A stretch of DNA of 64,000 bases from DASVUS01 sp036388675 (GTDB lineage: Bacteria > Armatimonadota > Abditibacteriia > Abditibacteriales > Abditibacteriaceae): the NCBI GenBank assembly GCA_036388675.1, contig DASVRI010000033.1, forward strand, positions 1-64,000. Direction: 5' to 3'. The position numbers and the translations under genes were made by a program. The stretch's first letter is position 1, and each line of letters starts with the position of its first letter. This document shows, one piece after another, positions 5,911 to 14,745 of this stretch. The notes beneath the pieces were generated by a model. It saw nothing but the letters and a program-made list of their open reading frames with translations, did no database searches and was not told the DNA's origin.

Positions 5911-8465
5911 TCTTAGGGAAGCCTAATCAATCGTTGTTAGGTCATGTCACTGATTGTCTCACGGCGATGGACGCTCGCATCGAACGCGACGAGCCGGTTT
6001 TACAAACGGTTTGTTCCGAGCGATTGCAAGCGGATTGGAAGGAGATCTTGGCGTGTCTCCGCTACGATGCCGTGATGCACGACATTGGCAAAGCCACAGA
6101 GATTTGGCAGGAACAAGAGCATGAGCGCATCCGTAGCAAGTCAAACAATCTTCTCATAACTCATGCTGTCCCATCAGCATTCATCACTGCCGCCGCACTA
6201 CAACTCAATTCCTCTATGGTTGACACGCCGAAGCACGCGGCGGCTTTAGCTATTTTAGGGCACCATGGCCAGTTACATACACGCTCAGCTGCGATGGACA
6301 GTAACCAGCCGATGGCATTGATGGCCGAAGGATGGCAGGAACTTTCTGAGTTAGCGGTTCAAGCAAGCGGCCTTAAAATGAGGCCGTATCCTACTGCCGA
6401 AGCGAAATCGTTTCCCCTCAAATTCATGGGGAAGCAGTTGTGCGAATGGAAAGCTCATTTGCCACAGCGCGACGTTCAATCGTTGCGTTTCAAGGCGCTT
6501 TATTGCCTCATGGTGTCGCTGCTGCGGACTTGCGATTCGATGGCGAGCAAGTTCGCTGATGGTAAAGCCTCAGAAGTGCATCCCGGTGGTGCGTTTATCA
6601 ACAAGTCTGATGTCAATGAGCAGTTACGTCTTTATGAGTGGCGGCAGGTCTTGGAGACAGATGTTTTGAGGGGACGTGAGCCGCACCGCATTCAGCAACG
6701 CGCATCCGAACTGAATGATCTGTGCGACTTGCTCAATGCAGGCTGTGGCGAAGGCAAAACCGCCTTTGCTTTGCGCCACTTCCAGAACCTAATGCGACAG
6801 GGCAAAGTCAATCGCATCATTTTCACTCTGCCGACCAAGTTTACCTCGAACAATATGCACAGGGATTTTCGGCATGAGTATGGAATCCCTGAAAAGCTTG
6901 TGGGTATTTTTCACAGTGACAGCTTGGCTTTTCTCAAGCAGGAAACAAGTGGAGACGATCAGGAAAAAAGCAACGCTGGTGAACTTCAGCAACAAGACAA
7001 GGTTTATCATCGGCCCATCACCATTTCTACCGTGGACCATCTATTGATGAGCTTTTATCATGGCTACAAGTTCTCGGATTGGGCCTTTGGAAACATTATG
7101 CAATCTCTCGTGGTATTCGATGAGTTGCACCATTACGAAACTTTGACCGTTTCAGCAATCAACGAAGCACTCAAAGTCCTCCGTTTACTGCGCGTGCCGC
7201 ATCTCATCATGACCGCCACCATTCCGAAGACACGCATTGCTGTGTTCAATCACCGTCTGCCCGGCGACCCGCCAGATCTTTATAAGCCACTCGTCAGCGA
7301 TGGGAAAGAGGAAAAGCCAGCAAGCGGCACTGCCGAACTACGTATCAAGGCGTCCTTCTTCTTCCGTAAAGACAATGAGCGCATGATTCAACCAGTTCAG
7401 GATGACAAAAAGATACGGTACGAAGTTGCACCCAGCCTTCTCGGTGACTTGCTAAAGCATCAACACCTGCGACAAATTGTGTTCGTCAATCAAGTCGAGA
7501 AAGCAAAGGCGATTGCGAGAGCAATTAAAGAAGCTGAGGGACTTGCGGAGAACTGCCCCGTTATCTGCTATCACGCGGAATTCATCGGCAGGGATCGCCG
7601 ACGGAAGGAAGACGAAATTCGCAAAGCTTTCGCAAAGGAACACCACAAACCCTGCATCTTGGTCGCAACGCAAATTGCGGAACTCAGTTTGGACATTAGC
7701 GCAGATCGGATGCACACGGAGATTGCACCTTTAGATGACATTGCACAACGCGGCGGGCGGCTCAATCGAAATGGTGTAGTGCCGTACTTTTCGAATGAGC
7801 AGCCATATGAGATGATCGTTCATGCCTTGGAGTTCAACGACAAATACGACATTTTGCCTTACGTCAAGATAGACAAGCCGACTGCTGAATCAGCCGATGA
7901 GCCACATCTGCTTCAACGATCCTGGGACATACTGCCGGATGGAGCAATTTACAGCTTCGATAATGTGCGTGAATGGGTTAATGAGCTTTACTCAGCACAC
8001 GATTCTTTGGCACATGCTAACTTTCGTCAAGCTGTTCACGAGGACGCCATTTTTGGTTCCAAACCTCAAGAGCGGTACAGTGACAAAGGTGAAGAAGATG
8101 AGGGGCATGTAGTCTTACGAACAAAGGAATATGAGACCTTCGATGTTGTGCCCGAAGTGTTCATCAACGATTTGTCAGATAGTAGTGAAGTCAACCGCGA
8201 TTTTCTCCTAAAGATTAACGAGCGTAAATTCTGGAAGGCGAAAGCGCAGCATTTAATCGAAGAACAAGTGGTATCCATCCTTGTTTCTAAGCGTGGTAGA
8301 AACTCACCGGAACACGAGATGCGGCGCTATTTGACGCTCAAGCGGCATTACGATTATGAATCCGGTGTGGATTTCACAGGTGAGGTTGAATTTCCCGTGG
8401 ACGATTGGGCAGCACTATCGACTTTGCAGGTTCAAAAGACTGTCGAGAAGCGGAATTTCTTGTGA
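5907..8465 (+). CDS. cas3: CRISPR helicase-nuclease Cas3 (HD plus SF2 helicase)
   Basis: 852 residues from GTG 5907 with GAGGAGG upstream. Cas3 is recruited to the R-loop and degrades target DNA. The N-terminal HD nuclease is visible as RYDAVMHDIGKATEIW (about residues 50-66) and LAILGHHGQLHT near 112. The helicase has a Walker A-like NAGCGEGKTAFAL (near 278), a motif II VVFDELHHYE (DELH in place of the common DEVH), MTATIPK (motif III), and a motif VI AQRGGRLNRNG. HD and helicase are fused in one chain, as usual for I-B. No internal GAGTACTC. The next gene begins about 20 bp downstream. Confidence 0.93.
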   Translation: MILGKPNQSLLGHVTDCLTAMDARIERDEPVLQTVCSERLQADWKEILACLRYDAVMHDIGKATEIWQEQEHERIRSKSNNLLITHAVPSAFITAAALQLNSSMVDTPKHAAALAILGHHGQLHTRSAAMDSNQPMALMAEGWQELSELAVQASGLKMRPYPTAEAKSFPLKFMGKQLCEWKAHLPQRDVQSLRFKALYCLMVSLLRTCDSMASKFADGKASEVHPGGAFINKSDVNEQLRLYEWRQVLETDVLRGREPHRIQQRASELNDLCDLLNAGCGEGKTAFALRHFQNLMRQGKVNRIIFTLPTKFTSNNMHRDFRHEYGIPEKLVGIFHSDSLAFLKQETSGDDQEKSNAGELQQQDKVYHRPITISTVDHLLMSFYHGYKFSDWAFGNIMQSLVVFDELHHYETLTVSAINEALKVLRLLRVPHLIMTATIPKTRIAVFNHRLPGDPPDLYKPLVSDGKEEKPASGTAELRIKASFFFRKDNERMIQPVQDDKKIRYEVAPSLLGDLLKHQHLRQIVFVNQVEKAKAIARAIKEAEGLAENCPVICYHAEFIGRDRRRKEDEIRKAFAKEHHKPCILVATQIAELSLDISADRMHTEIAPLDDIAQRGGRLNRNGVVPYFSNEQPYEMIVHALEFNDKYDILPYVKIDKPTAESADEPHLLQRSWDILPDGAIYSFDNVREWVNELYSAHDSLAHANFRQAVHEDAIFGSKPQERYSDKGEEDEGHVVLRTKEYETFDVVPEVFINDLSDSSEVNRDFLLKINERKFWKAKAQHLIEEQVVSILVSKRGRNSPEHEMRRYLTLKRHYDYESGVDFTGEVEFPVDDWAALSTLQVQKTVEKRNFL

Positions 8466-8484
8466 GCAGATGCTTCAAAACACT

Positions 8485-8652
8485 ATGAGTTCTTCTCCTA
8501 CTTTCACCGGCACGCAGGTTAATTATTATGCGGTTTGCAAGCGCAAGCTGTGGCTGTTTTCGCACGACATCGAAATGGAGCGCGAGAACGTGCAGATTGG
8601 TAAGAATTTATGGATTAAAAAGGATAACCGCCTCCATGACACTCATCATTGA
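8485..8652 (+). pseudogene. Truncated duplicate of the cas4 start
   Basis: Reads MSSSPTFTGTQVNYYAVCKR, then continues in frame for 35 more codons; residues up to about 36 match the N-terminus of intact Cas4 (9399), after which the frame diverges and stops at 8650. At DNA level, 8500-8594 repeats 9411-9510 with only a few substitutions and one 6-bp gap. It keeps the first iron-sulfur Cys but lacks the nuclease residues and the three C-terminal Cys, so it cannot be a working Cas4. The antitoxin start codon (8636) lies inside it. It is best explained as one copy of a target duplication made when the toxin-antitoxin module entered cas4. Confidence 0.85.
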
Positions 8653-8956
8653 AGTTGCGCCCGCAGTAGAAAACGCCCTGCAAGCTCAGGCTGTGCAGCG
8701 TGGCGTCAGTGTGCAGGAGTTGGCCGCTGCCGTGCTGCGCGATTACGTGGTGCATATCGCTAACGGCGAGACCAACAGCGACAAACAAAGCAAACGGCAG
8801 CAAGCGGCCCAACAGGGCTTTGGAATACTGGCTGGCGGCGGACGCAGCGTTGAGGACTTTCTGCGTGAGCGCCATGAGGAGGCCGAGCGTGAGATGCAAG
8901 CCACCGCCGGGCGCAGCAAGCGCCTGCGAACCGGACAGGCGGAGACGGCCTCATGA
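8636..8956 (+). CDS. VapB-like antitoxin of a PIN-toxin pair
   Basis: 106 residues from ATG 8636. It starts MTLIIEVAPAVENALQAQAV followed by RGVSVQELAAAVLRDYV, a ribbon-helix-helix or short helical antitoxin arrangement. The C-terminal half (VEDFLRERHEEAEREMQ) is highly charged, as expected for the toxin-neutralising segment. It overlaps the PIN toxin by 4 bp (ATGA), the standard antitoxin-first arrangement. It is embedded in the cas operon between the broken and the intact cas4 copies. Confidence 0.78.
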   Translation: MTLIIEVAPAVENALQAQAVQRGVSVQELAAAVLRDYVVHIANGETNSDKQSKRQQAAQQGFGILAGGGRSVEDFLRERHEEAEREMQATAGRSKRLRTGQAETAS

Positions 8957-9372
8957 TCGTGCTGGATTCCAGCGCGATGCTGGCCTACCTGCGGGGTGAG
9001 CCAGGTGGCGATCTGGTGCGCGGTCTGCTGCTTGATGACGAGCGAGACGTGCCCATTTACGCCCACGCCGTCAATCTCTGCGAAGTGTATTACGATGTGC
9101 TGCAATCGCACGACGCGACGTTAGCCGAAGCCACCGTCACCATCCTCAAAGCGGCGGGCGTGCAGGAGCGATCCGATATGGATAGCGTCTTCTGGCGCGA
9201 CGCAGCGACGCTGATTGGCACTCAGCGTGCCGCGGGACACCGCCTGGCGAGGGGAGACGCTTTCGGGCTGGCATTGGCCCGCCGTGAGGATGCCGATTTT
9301 TATACGACCGACCGGCACGAGATTGCACCTGTGCAGGCCGCCGGATGGTGTCGTGTCACTTTTATTCGCTAA
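8953..9372 (+). CDS. PIN-domain ribonuclease toxin (VapC-like)
   Basis: 139 residues, normal for VapC. The PIN active-site acids are visible: D5 in MIVLDSSAMLAYLRGE, E44 in NLCEVYY, D102 in RGDAFGLALA, and D120 in FYTTDRHE. VapC toxins cleave RNAs, often tRNA, when freed from antitoxin. It is translationally coupled to the upstream antitoxin. Placed within the cas operon in the same orientation, its loss together with the cas genes would free the toxin and penalise deletion of the locus. That role is inference. Confidence 0.85.
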   Translation: MIVLDSSAMLAYLRGEPGGDLVRGLLLDDERDVPIYAHAVNLCEVYYDVLQSHDATLAEATVTILKAAGVQERSDMDSVFWRDAATLIGTQRAAGHRLARGDAFGLALARREDADFYTTDRHEIAPVQAAGWCRVTFIR

Positions 9373-9398
9373 TTCCACCTTTGGAATGGAGAATCGCC

Positions 9399-9914
9399 AT
9401 GTCCTCCCCCACTTTCACCGGCACGCAGGTCAATTATTATGCGGTTTGCAAGCGCAAGCTGTGGCTATTTTCGCACGACATCGAAATGGAGCGCGAGAAC
9501 GAGAACGTGCAACTGGGACGGCTCGTCGGGCAGGACACATACAAACGCGAGCAAAAAGAGATTGCCCTCGATGAACGTGTGGTGTTCGACTGGATGGAAC
9601 TCAAGGAGAACGCCGACGGCACCCGAACCGTACACGAAGTAAAGAAAAGCAAAGCCGTCTCCGCCGCGCACCGGCTGCAAATGCTGTATTACCTCTTCTA
9701 CCTGCAAAGCAAGGGCGTGGCGGCGCGCGGCCAAATCGACTATCCCCTGCTCAAGAAAAGCGAAAAGCTGGAACTGACGCCGCAAAGCCAGGACGAATTG
9801 ATGCGCGTACTCGATGACATCAAGCTCATCGTCAATTCACCGGAAGCACCGCCACGACTCGATAACAAAGGCTTTTGCAGCAAGTGCGCTTACTTCGAAT
9901 TATGCTGGTCGTGA
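9399..9914 (+). CDS. cas4: CRISPR-associated exonuclease Cas4
   Basis: 171 residues from ATG 9399 (MSSPTFTGTQVNYYAVC). Cas4 trims prespacers and helps select the PAM with Cas1-Cas2. It is a RecB-like nuclease with an Fe-S cluster. Visible features are Cys17, the D64 and E80-V-K82 catalytic segment (VVFD, VHEVKK), QMLYYLFYL (QxxxY motif), and C160-x2-C163-x5-C169 in GFCSKCAYFELCW. It is complete and probably active. Its first about 100 bp are duplicated at 8485, upstream of the toxin-antitoxin pair. Confidence 0.92.
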   Translation: MSSPTFTGTQVNYYAVCKRKLWLFSHDIEMERENENVQLGRLVGQDTYKREQKEIALDERVVFDWMELKENADGTRTVHEVKKSKAVSAAHRLQMLYYLFYLQSKGVAARGQIDYPLLKKSEKLELTPQSQDELMRVLDDIKLIVNSPEAPPRLDNKGFCSKCAYFELCWS

Positions 9915-9920
9915 ATAATG

Positions 9921-10050
9921 AACCACAGAGGGCGCGCAGAAACGACAAGAGAGGATAAGAACGATAAGCGAAAGAGTGCGCCAGCGTAAACAGCTCTCAT
10001 TCACTTCTTCTCGTGAGTTACTCTCCGCGTCCTCTGTGTCCTCTGCGGTT
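9921..10050. repeat. 130-bp inverted-repeat element between cas4 and cas1
   Basis: The left end AACCACAGAGG (9921-9931) is the near-complement of the right end CCTCTGCGGTT (10040-10050), and the inner flank CTCTCCGCGTCCTCTGTGTC partly pairs with the left arm. I recall ACCGCAGAGG-type ends from dispersed non-coding repeats in many environmental bacteria. A one-ended relative lies at 28046-28078, upstream of dnaG. No ORF inside. It sits in the 150-bp gap before cas1, so it may also alter transcript structure there. Confidence 0.6.
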
Positions 10051-10064
10051 AAACAAGAACGAAT

Positions 10065-11279
10065 ATGAAACGAACCTACTATGTCTTTTCCAATGGTCGT
10101 TTGTTGCGCAAGCAGAACACGGTGTATCTGCACCAGTATGAAGGCGAGCGCGAGGACGGCGACGACGAGTCGTTGCAAGACGCCGCCGCACAAAACGGCT
10201 GCGTGCTCGAAGACCTGGAGAACGACGATTGCGGCTTGACAATTGACGAACCCAATAGCGATGCGAGTACTCAAATGGAGGATGATGGCGAGGCCGATCA
10301 ACTCAAAACGAATAACTCACAACTAAACACGGATGAAGAACCGCAGCGAGTCGTTGTGCAAAAGCGTCCGGTGCCGATTGAAGATGTCGAGGCCTTCTAT
10401 CTCTTTGGCGAAACCGATCTCAACACCAAGCTGCTCAACTTTCTGGCGCGACATCGCGTGCCGGTTCACGTCTTTAATTATTTCGGCTTCTACTCGTCGA
10501 CCATTACGCCGCGACAGGAAGTCAACTCCGGCTTTTTGCTGGTAAAACAGGTCGAGCACTATTCCGACGCGGTGCGGCGTCTGCACATTGCGCGCGCTTT
10601 TGTCGACGGCGCCAGTTTTAACATCCTGAAAAACCTGAAATATTACGGCAGCCAGAGTCGCGGGCGCGACCTGTCGGCGACCATTGCCGCTGTGGAAACC
10701 GAGCGCCTCAAAATCATGACGGCGCGCGATGTGAATACGCTGATGGGTGTCGAAGGCCGCATCCGCGCGCTCTATTACGAGGCGTGGCCGCAGATTCTAT
10801 CGGCACCGTGGGCCGAGTTCACCAAGCGCGTCAAGCGCCCGCCGGATAATCCCATCAACGCACTGGTGTCGTTCGGCAACTCGATGTGCTACACGCTGGC
10901 GCTGGGAGAAATCTATCGCACGCCGCTGTCGCCCTTGATTTCATTTCTACACGAACCGGGTGCGCGTCGCTATTCTCTGTCGCTTGACATGGCCGAGATA
11001 TTCAAACCCATCTTGTGCGACCGCCTCATTTTTAAGCTCATCAACAACGGCGAGTTGCAGCCTAAACACTTCGATGAAAAGCTGAACTTCTGCTACCTTA
11101 AAGACAGCGGTCGTAAAATCTTCGTGGAACAATGGGAAGAACGATTGAAGCAAAGCATTGAGCATCGCGGGCTGGGACGCAAAGTCACATACCGGCGCCT
11201 GGTGCGACTCGAATGCTACAAGCTGCAAAAGCACTTGATGAGCATCGAACAATACGACCCTTTCAAAATCTGGTGGTGA
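10065..11279 (+). CDS. cas1: CRISPR integrase Cas1 with a long acidic N-terminal insertion
   Basis: 404 residues; type I-B Cas1 is usually about 330. Cas1 with Cas2 inserts new spacers at the leader end. The metal-binding triad is present: E230 (GVEGR), H296 (FLHEPG), D308 (LDMAEIFKP). The family start MKRTYYVFSNGRLLRKQNTV and the continuation KRPVPIEDVEAFYLFGETDL (from residue 100) are normal, but residues about 27-99 are an extra, strongly acidic, low-complexity insert (EDGDDES, LENDDCGL, QMEDDGEAD). The insert includes the only GAGTACTC of the cas genes after cas6 (10265) and a segment at 10300-10327 resembling the hairpin repeat after cas1. The catalytic domain appears intact. Confidence 0.93.
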   Translation: MKRTYYVFSNGRLLRKQNTVYLHQYEGEREDGDDESLQDAAAQNGCVLEDLENDDCGLTIDEPNSDASTQMEDDGEADQLKTNNSQLNTDEEPQRVVVQKRPVPIEDVEAFYLFGETDLNTKLLNFLARHRVPVHVFNYFGFYSSTITPRQEVNSGFLLVKQVEHYSDAVRRLHIARAFVDGASFNILKNLKYYGSQSRGRDLSATIAAVETERLKIMTARDVNTLMGVEGRIRALYYEAWPQILSAPWAEFTKRVKRPPDNPINALVSFGNSMCYTLALGEIYRTPLSPLISFLHEPGARRYSLSLDMAEIFKPILCDRLIFKLINNGELQPKHFDEKLNFCYLKDSGRKIFVEQWEERLKQSIEHRGLGRKVTYRRLVRLECYKLQKHLMSIEQYDPFKIWW

Positions 11280-11298
11280 AAGGGAAGGTCTTCGTTTT

Positions 11299-11346
11299 GA
11301 GATTTTAGTTCTCAGTTGTGCGCCGTTAACTCAAAACTAAAAATTC
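11299..11346. repeat. Imperfect hairpin repeat between cas1 and cas2
   Basis: TTTTAGTTCTCAGTT (11303-11317) pairs with AACTCAAAACTAAAA (11328-11342) with two mismatches around a loop GTGCGCCGTT. A longer relative lies between mreB and mreC (26495-26566), so this is a dispersed small repeat family rather than a cas-specific element. Confidence 0.6.
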
Positions 11347-11349
11347 ATT

Positions 11350-11613
11350 ATGTACGTTATCATCGTGTATGACGTGGCTCAGGAGCGTGTGGCCAAAGTG
11401 TGCAAAAAGCTGCGCCGCCACTTGACCTGGGTGCAAAATTCGGTCTTTGAAGGTGAAATCAGCGAAGCCGATTTCAAGAAGATTCAACTCGACCTCTCGG
11501 AAGTGGTGGATAAGGAGCGCGACAGCGTCATGTTCTACTGCATCCACAACCCCAAAGGCTGGGAGAAGCGCGTGCTGGGACAGGAACGAGCACCAACCGA
11601 TACATTCTTGTGA
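11350..11613 (+). CDS. cas2: CRISPR-associated protein Cas2
   Basis: 87 residues, typical length. Cas2 is the dimeric scaffold of the Cas1-Cas2 integration complex. The ferredoxin-fold opening MYVIIVYDVAQERVAKVCKK with conserved D8 and the LTWVQNSVFEGEIS segment are diagnostic. It lies directly upstream of the CRISPR leader, completing the cas6-cas8-cas7-cas5-cas3-cas4-cas1-cas2 order of type I-B. Confidence 0.94.
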   Translation: MYVIIVYDVAQERVAKVCKKLRRHLTWVQNSVFEGEISEADFKKIQLDLSEVVDKERDSVMFYCIHNPKGWEKRVLGQERAPTDTFL

Positions 11614-11779
11614 AAGACTACGGGGGACGAGTACTCGGGAGAGCTGCTACAATAAAAAGTCGTCGGGTGCCGCATGATTTTTCTGCATCGCCGCTCGACG
11701 ACTGTCAAGTTCTTTGACAACCCAAAACTGTCCAACTTTCGCCGCTTAAAGCGGCACTTTTTTGCACCCCTCAGGGTGG
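11614..11779 (+). promoter_or_regulatory. CRISPR leader
   Basis: 166 bp between cas2 and the first repeat. It is the leader because the repeat at the far end of the array is degenerate. It contains GAGTACTC (11629), a TACAAT -10-like hexamer (11648-11653), an 8-bp inverted repeat AGTCGTCG/CGACGACT (11658-11665, 11696-11703), a second one TGTCAA/TTGACA (11704-11719), and a hairpin GCCGCT-TAA-AGCGGC (11741-11755) followed by TTTTTT, which resembles an intrinsic terminator about 20 bp before the array. These may bind integration or transcription factors. Confidence 0.75.
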
Positions 11780-14745
11780 CTTCTAATCGAACCAGTGTGG
11801 AATTGAAACACCGTTCCCCGCTCCTGTTTATCGCATCATAGACGCTTCTAATCGAACCAGTGTGGAATTGAAACAGGATGCGAGGAGCAAGAAAGCGCCA
11901 AGAGTTGCAACTTCTAATCGAACCAGTGTGGAATTGAAACATACGCATCTTCAAGGGGTGCTAGGTTTAGGGGTGCGCCTTCTAATCGAACCAGTGTGGA
12001 ATTGAAACATGGACTGCCTGGTGTATGGCATTGCCCATGGCGCGCCTTCTAATCGAACCAGTGTGGAATTGAAACATCTGCATCCTGGAGAATGGTAATG
12101 AATCCAATCTCACTTCTAATCGAACCAGTGTGGAATTGAAACTAAGTCGGATTTGGTGTTATATGCAAAACCTTGCACACTTCTAATCGAACCAGTGTGG
12201 AATTGAAACAGCAATTCAGTGTGCAGGATATTAACGCACCTGCTTCTAATCGAACCAGTGTGGAATTGAAACCATAAAATAAAGCACCGTCATTGTGACT
12301 CTTAAAACAACTTCTAATCGAACCAGTGTGGAATTGAAACACAGGTGATTAAATCTGCTGGGTCTTTTTTGAGTCGCTTCTAATCGAACCAGTGTGGAAT
12401 TGAAACGTGGTCAATGTGGCTGCTCTGCGGTGCATTATCCACAACTTCTAATCGAACCAGTGTGGAATTGAAACACGCTCCGATTGCCTCCTACGAGACG
12501 ACGACGCCGCTCTTCTAATCGAACCAGTGTGGAATTGAAACACTTTCAGGAAGCGGTGCAGGATGCCGTGGCGGCCTCTTCTAATCGAACCAGTGTGGAA
12601 TTGAAACCAGCCGTTGAGGACTCAGAGCAAGTCTATGATATGGGCTCTTCTAATCGAACCAGTGTGGAATTGAAACAGCGAATTAAACTTTTGAATACGA
12701 CAGTTGCCGCGTCTTCTAATCGAACCAGTGTGGAATTGAAACAGCCGTTTGTCGACTCCATCAAGAGTATCTGTGCCTCGACTTCTAATCGAACCAGTGT
12801 GGAATTGAAACGTTGTTCTCGCCGATTGCGTTCACGCACGAGTAGCAGCTTCTAATCGAACCAGTGTGGAATTGAAACAAAAATTGGGCTACAGCGAACA
12901 GCAGGTGCAAAAGGCTTCTAATCGAACCAGTGTGGAATTGAAACGCGCGCACGTCCTCACGATTCACCACTTCGGCAAGGACTTCTAATCGAACCAGTGT
13001 GGAATTGAAACTATGCGCCGCCAGCCTTGCAGCATCGCATCGCAGAGACTTCTAATCGAACCAGTGTGGAATTGAAACGCGATGACGCGTTATCTCATCG
13101 CCCATGAGTACGGCTTCTAATCGAACCAGTGTGGAATTGAAACAGCAGAAAAACGGCAAGCGCTCGCGTTTTCACGTCGGCTTCTAATCGAACCAGTGTG
13201 GAATTGAAACGAGCTGAATCGAAGGTGACTCAACACCACTGCCGGCCTTCTAATCGAACCAGTGTGGAATTGAAACTCATGAGTTCAGTCGGACGCGACA
13301 GCGATCGTGCCGCTTCTAATCGAACCAGTGTGGAATTGAAACTCGAGCGTCGCATCACCAGCCGGCCCGCTGGTTGTGTCTTCTAATCGAACCAGTGTGG
13401 AATTGAAACGTAGATGGTGAGGCGCTCTTCGTCTGTGCTGCCGCCACTTCTAATCGAACCAGTGTGGAATTGAAACTTTCCTGGGTCAAGCGCCTGCTGG
13501 CCGACGACCGCTGCCTTCTAATCGAACCAGTGTGGAATTGAAACTGGCGACATGGGAACCGAGTTTCAATCCGCCACCTCTCTTCTAATCGAACCAGTGT
13601 GGAATTGAAACGCAGTCAGCGTTTTTGCAGCCGAGATGTTTTCATCAACTTCTAATCGAACCAGTGTGGAATTGAAACTCGCCAATAACAGCACGCAGAG
13701 TACTCGTGCGTTGATGCTTCTAATCGAACCAGTGTGGAATTGAAACACGTTTGTATCCACACGAGTGAGCAGTTGTTGGATCTCCTTCTAATCGAACCAG
13801 TGTGGAATTGAAACTATAATTTCACAGTTTTCATAACTGCTACGGTTGCTCTTCTAATCGAACCAGTGTGGAATTGAAACTTGTTATCGCTGTAGCCGGT
13901 CGTCGTGTCACCATCGCTTCTAATCGAACCAGTGTGGAATTGAAACGTGTAAACGTACACACGCACGTACAGCGCGCGGCGCGCCTTCTAATCGAACCAG
14001 TGTGGAATTGAAACCCCTGCCTGCGATACGTGGCCGTAACTGCGCCATGCCTCTTCTAATCGAACCAGTGTGGAATTGAAACACGCATCCAAGCCGGTTG
14101 TCGGCGTGGACTTCGGCATCTTCTAATCGAACCAGTGTGGAATTGAAACAAGAACTACCCCGTCAGCGCAGACCACTTCGCACCCTTCTAATCGAACCAG
14201 TGTGGAATTGAAACATAAAAGTCAATCGTTTCGAGAGTTTGTTAAAGCCTTCTAATCGAACCAGTGTGGAATTGAAACTGATCGTGGTATCACTTTCTGA
14301 TATCACATTGCCTTCTTCTAATCGAACCAGTGTGGAATTGAAACTCCGGGTCTTGGTATCCGGTTCGCTTTGATGCTAACGCTTCTAATCGAACCAGTGT
14401 GGAATTGAAACATGGCTTTCAGGCCAACCCCGGCATCGAGAAAATCACGCCTTCTAATCGAACCAGTGTGGAATTGAAACTGCCAAGAATCTGCGGCGCT
14501 ATGGCACGGACAACGACTTCTAATCGAACCAGTGTGGAATTGAAACCAGTAAATACGACAACAGGGCAATCCGCGTTCTGCTTCTAATCGAACCAGTGTG
14601 GAATTGAAACGACGGCAAAGAGGGTTCGGCTATCTATCAGAATAACCCTTCTAATCGAACCAGTGTGGAATTGAAACCCCAACGGAACCTACTGGCAAGT
14701 ACTCGCCGCCAAAGGCCTCTAATCGAACCAGTGTGGAATTGAAGC
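11780..14745 (+). CRISPR. CRISPR array, 45 repeats and 44 spacers
   Basis: 30-bp repeats start CTTCTAATCG and end TGGAATTGAAAC, an I-B-type 3' end with handle ATTGAAAC. Repeats 1-44 appear identical by eye. The 45th (14716-14745) is degenerate (second base T to C, and A to G near the 3' end), which marks the old, leader-distal end. Spacers are 33-39 bp, mostly 36-38. Repeat 1 is 11780-11809. Spacer 29 (13679-13716) contains an exact GAGTACTC, and spacer 44 (14678-14715) contains AAGTACTCG. The uniform repeats and the intact cas1, cas2 and cas4 suggest an active array. Confidence 0.98.

Noticed and set aside
12484..12855. Open frames running through the CRISPR array
   Set aside because: They only translate repeats (SNRTSVELK or FNSTLVRLE) and are not genes.
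13545..13581. GTTTCAAT, the reverse complement of the crRNA handle, inside spacer 27
   Set aside because: An 8-base match in this amount of sequence can easily occur by chance.
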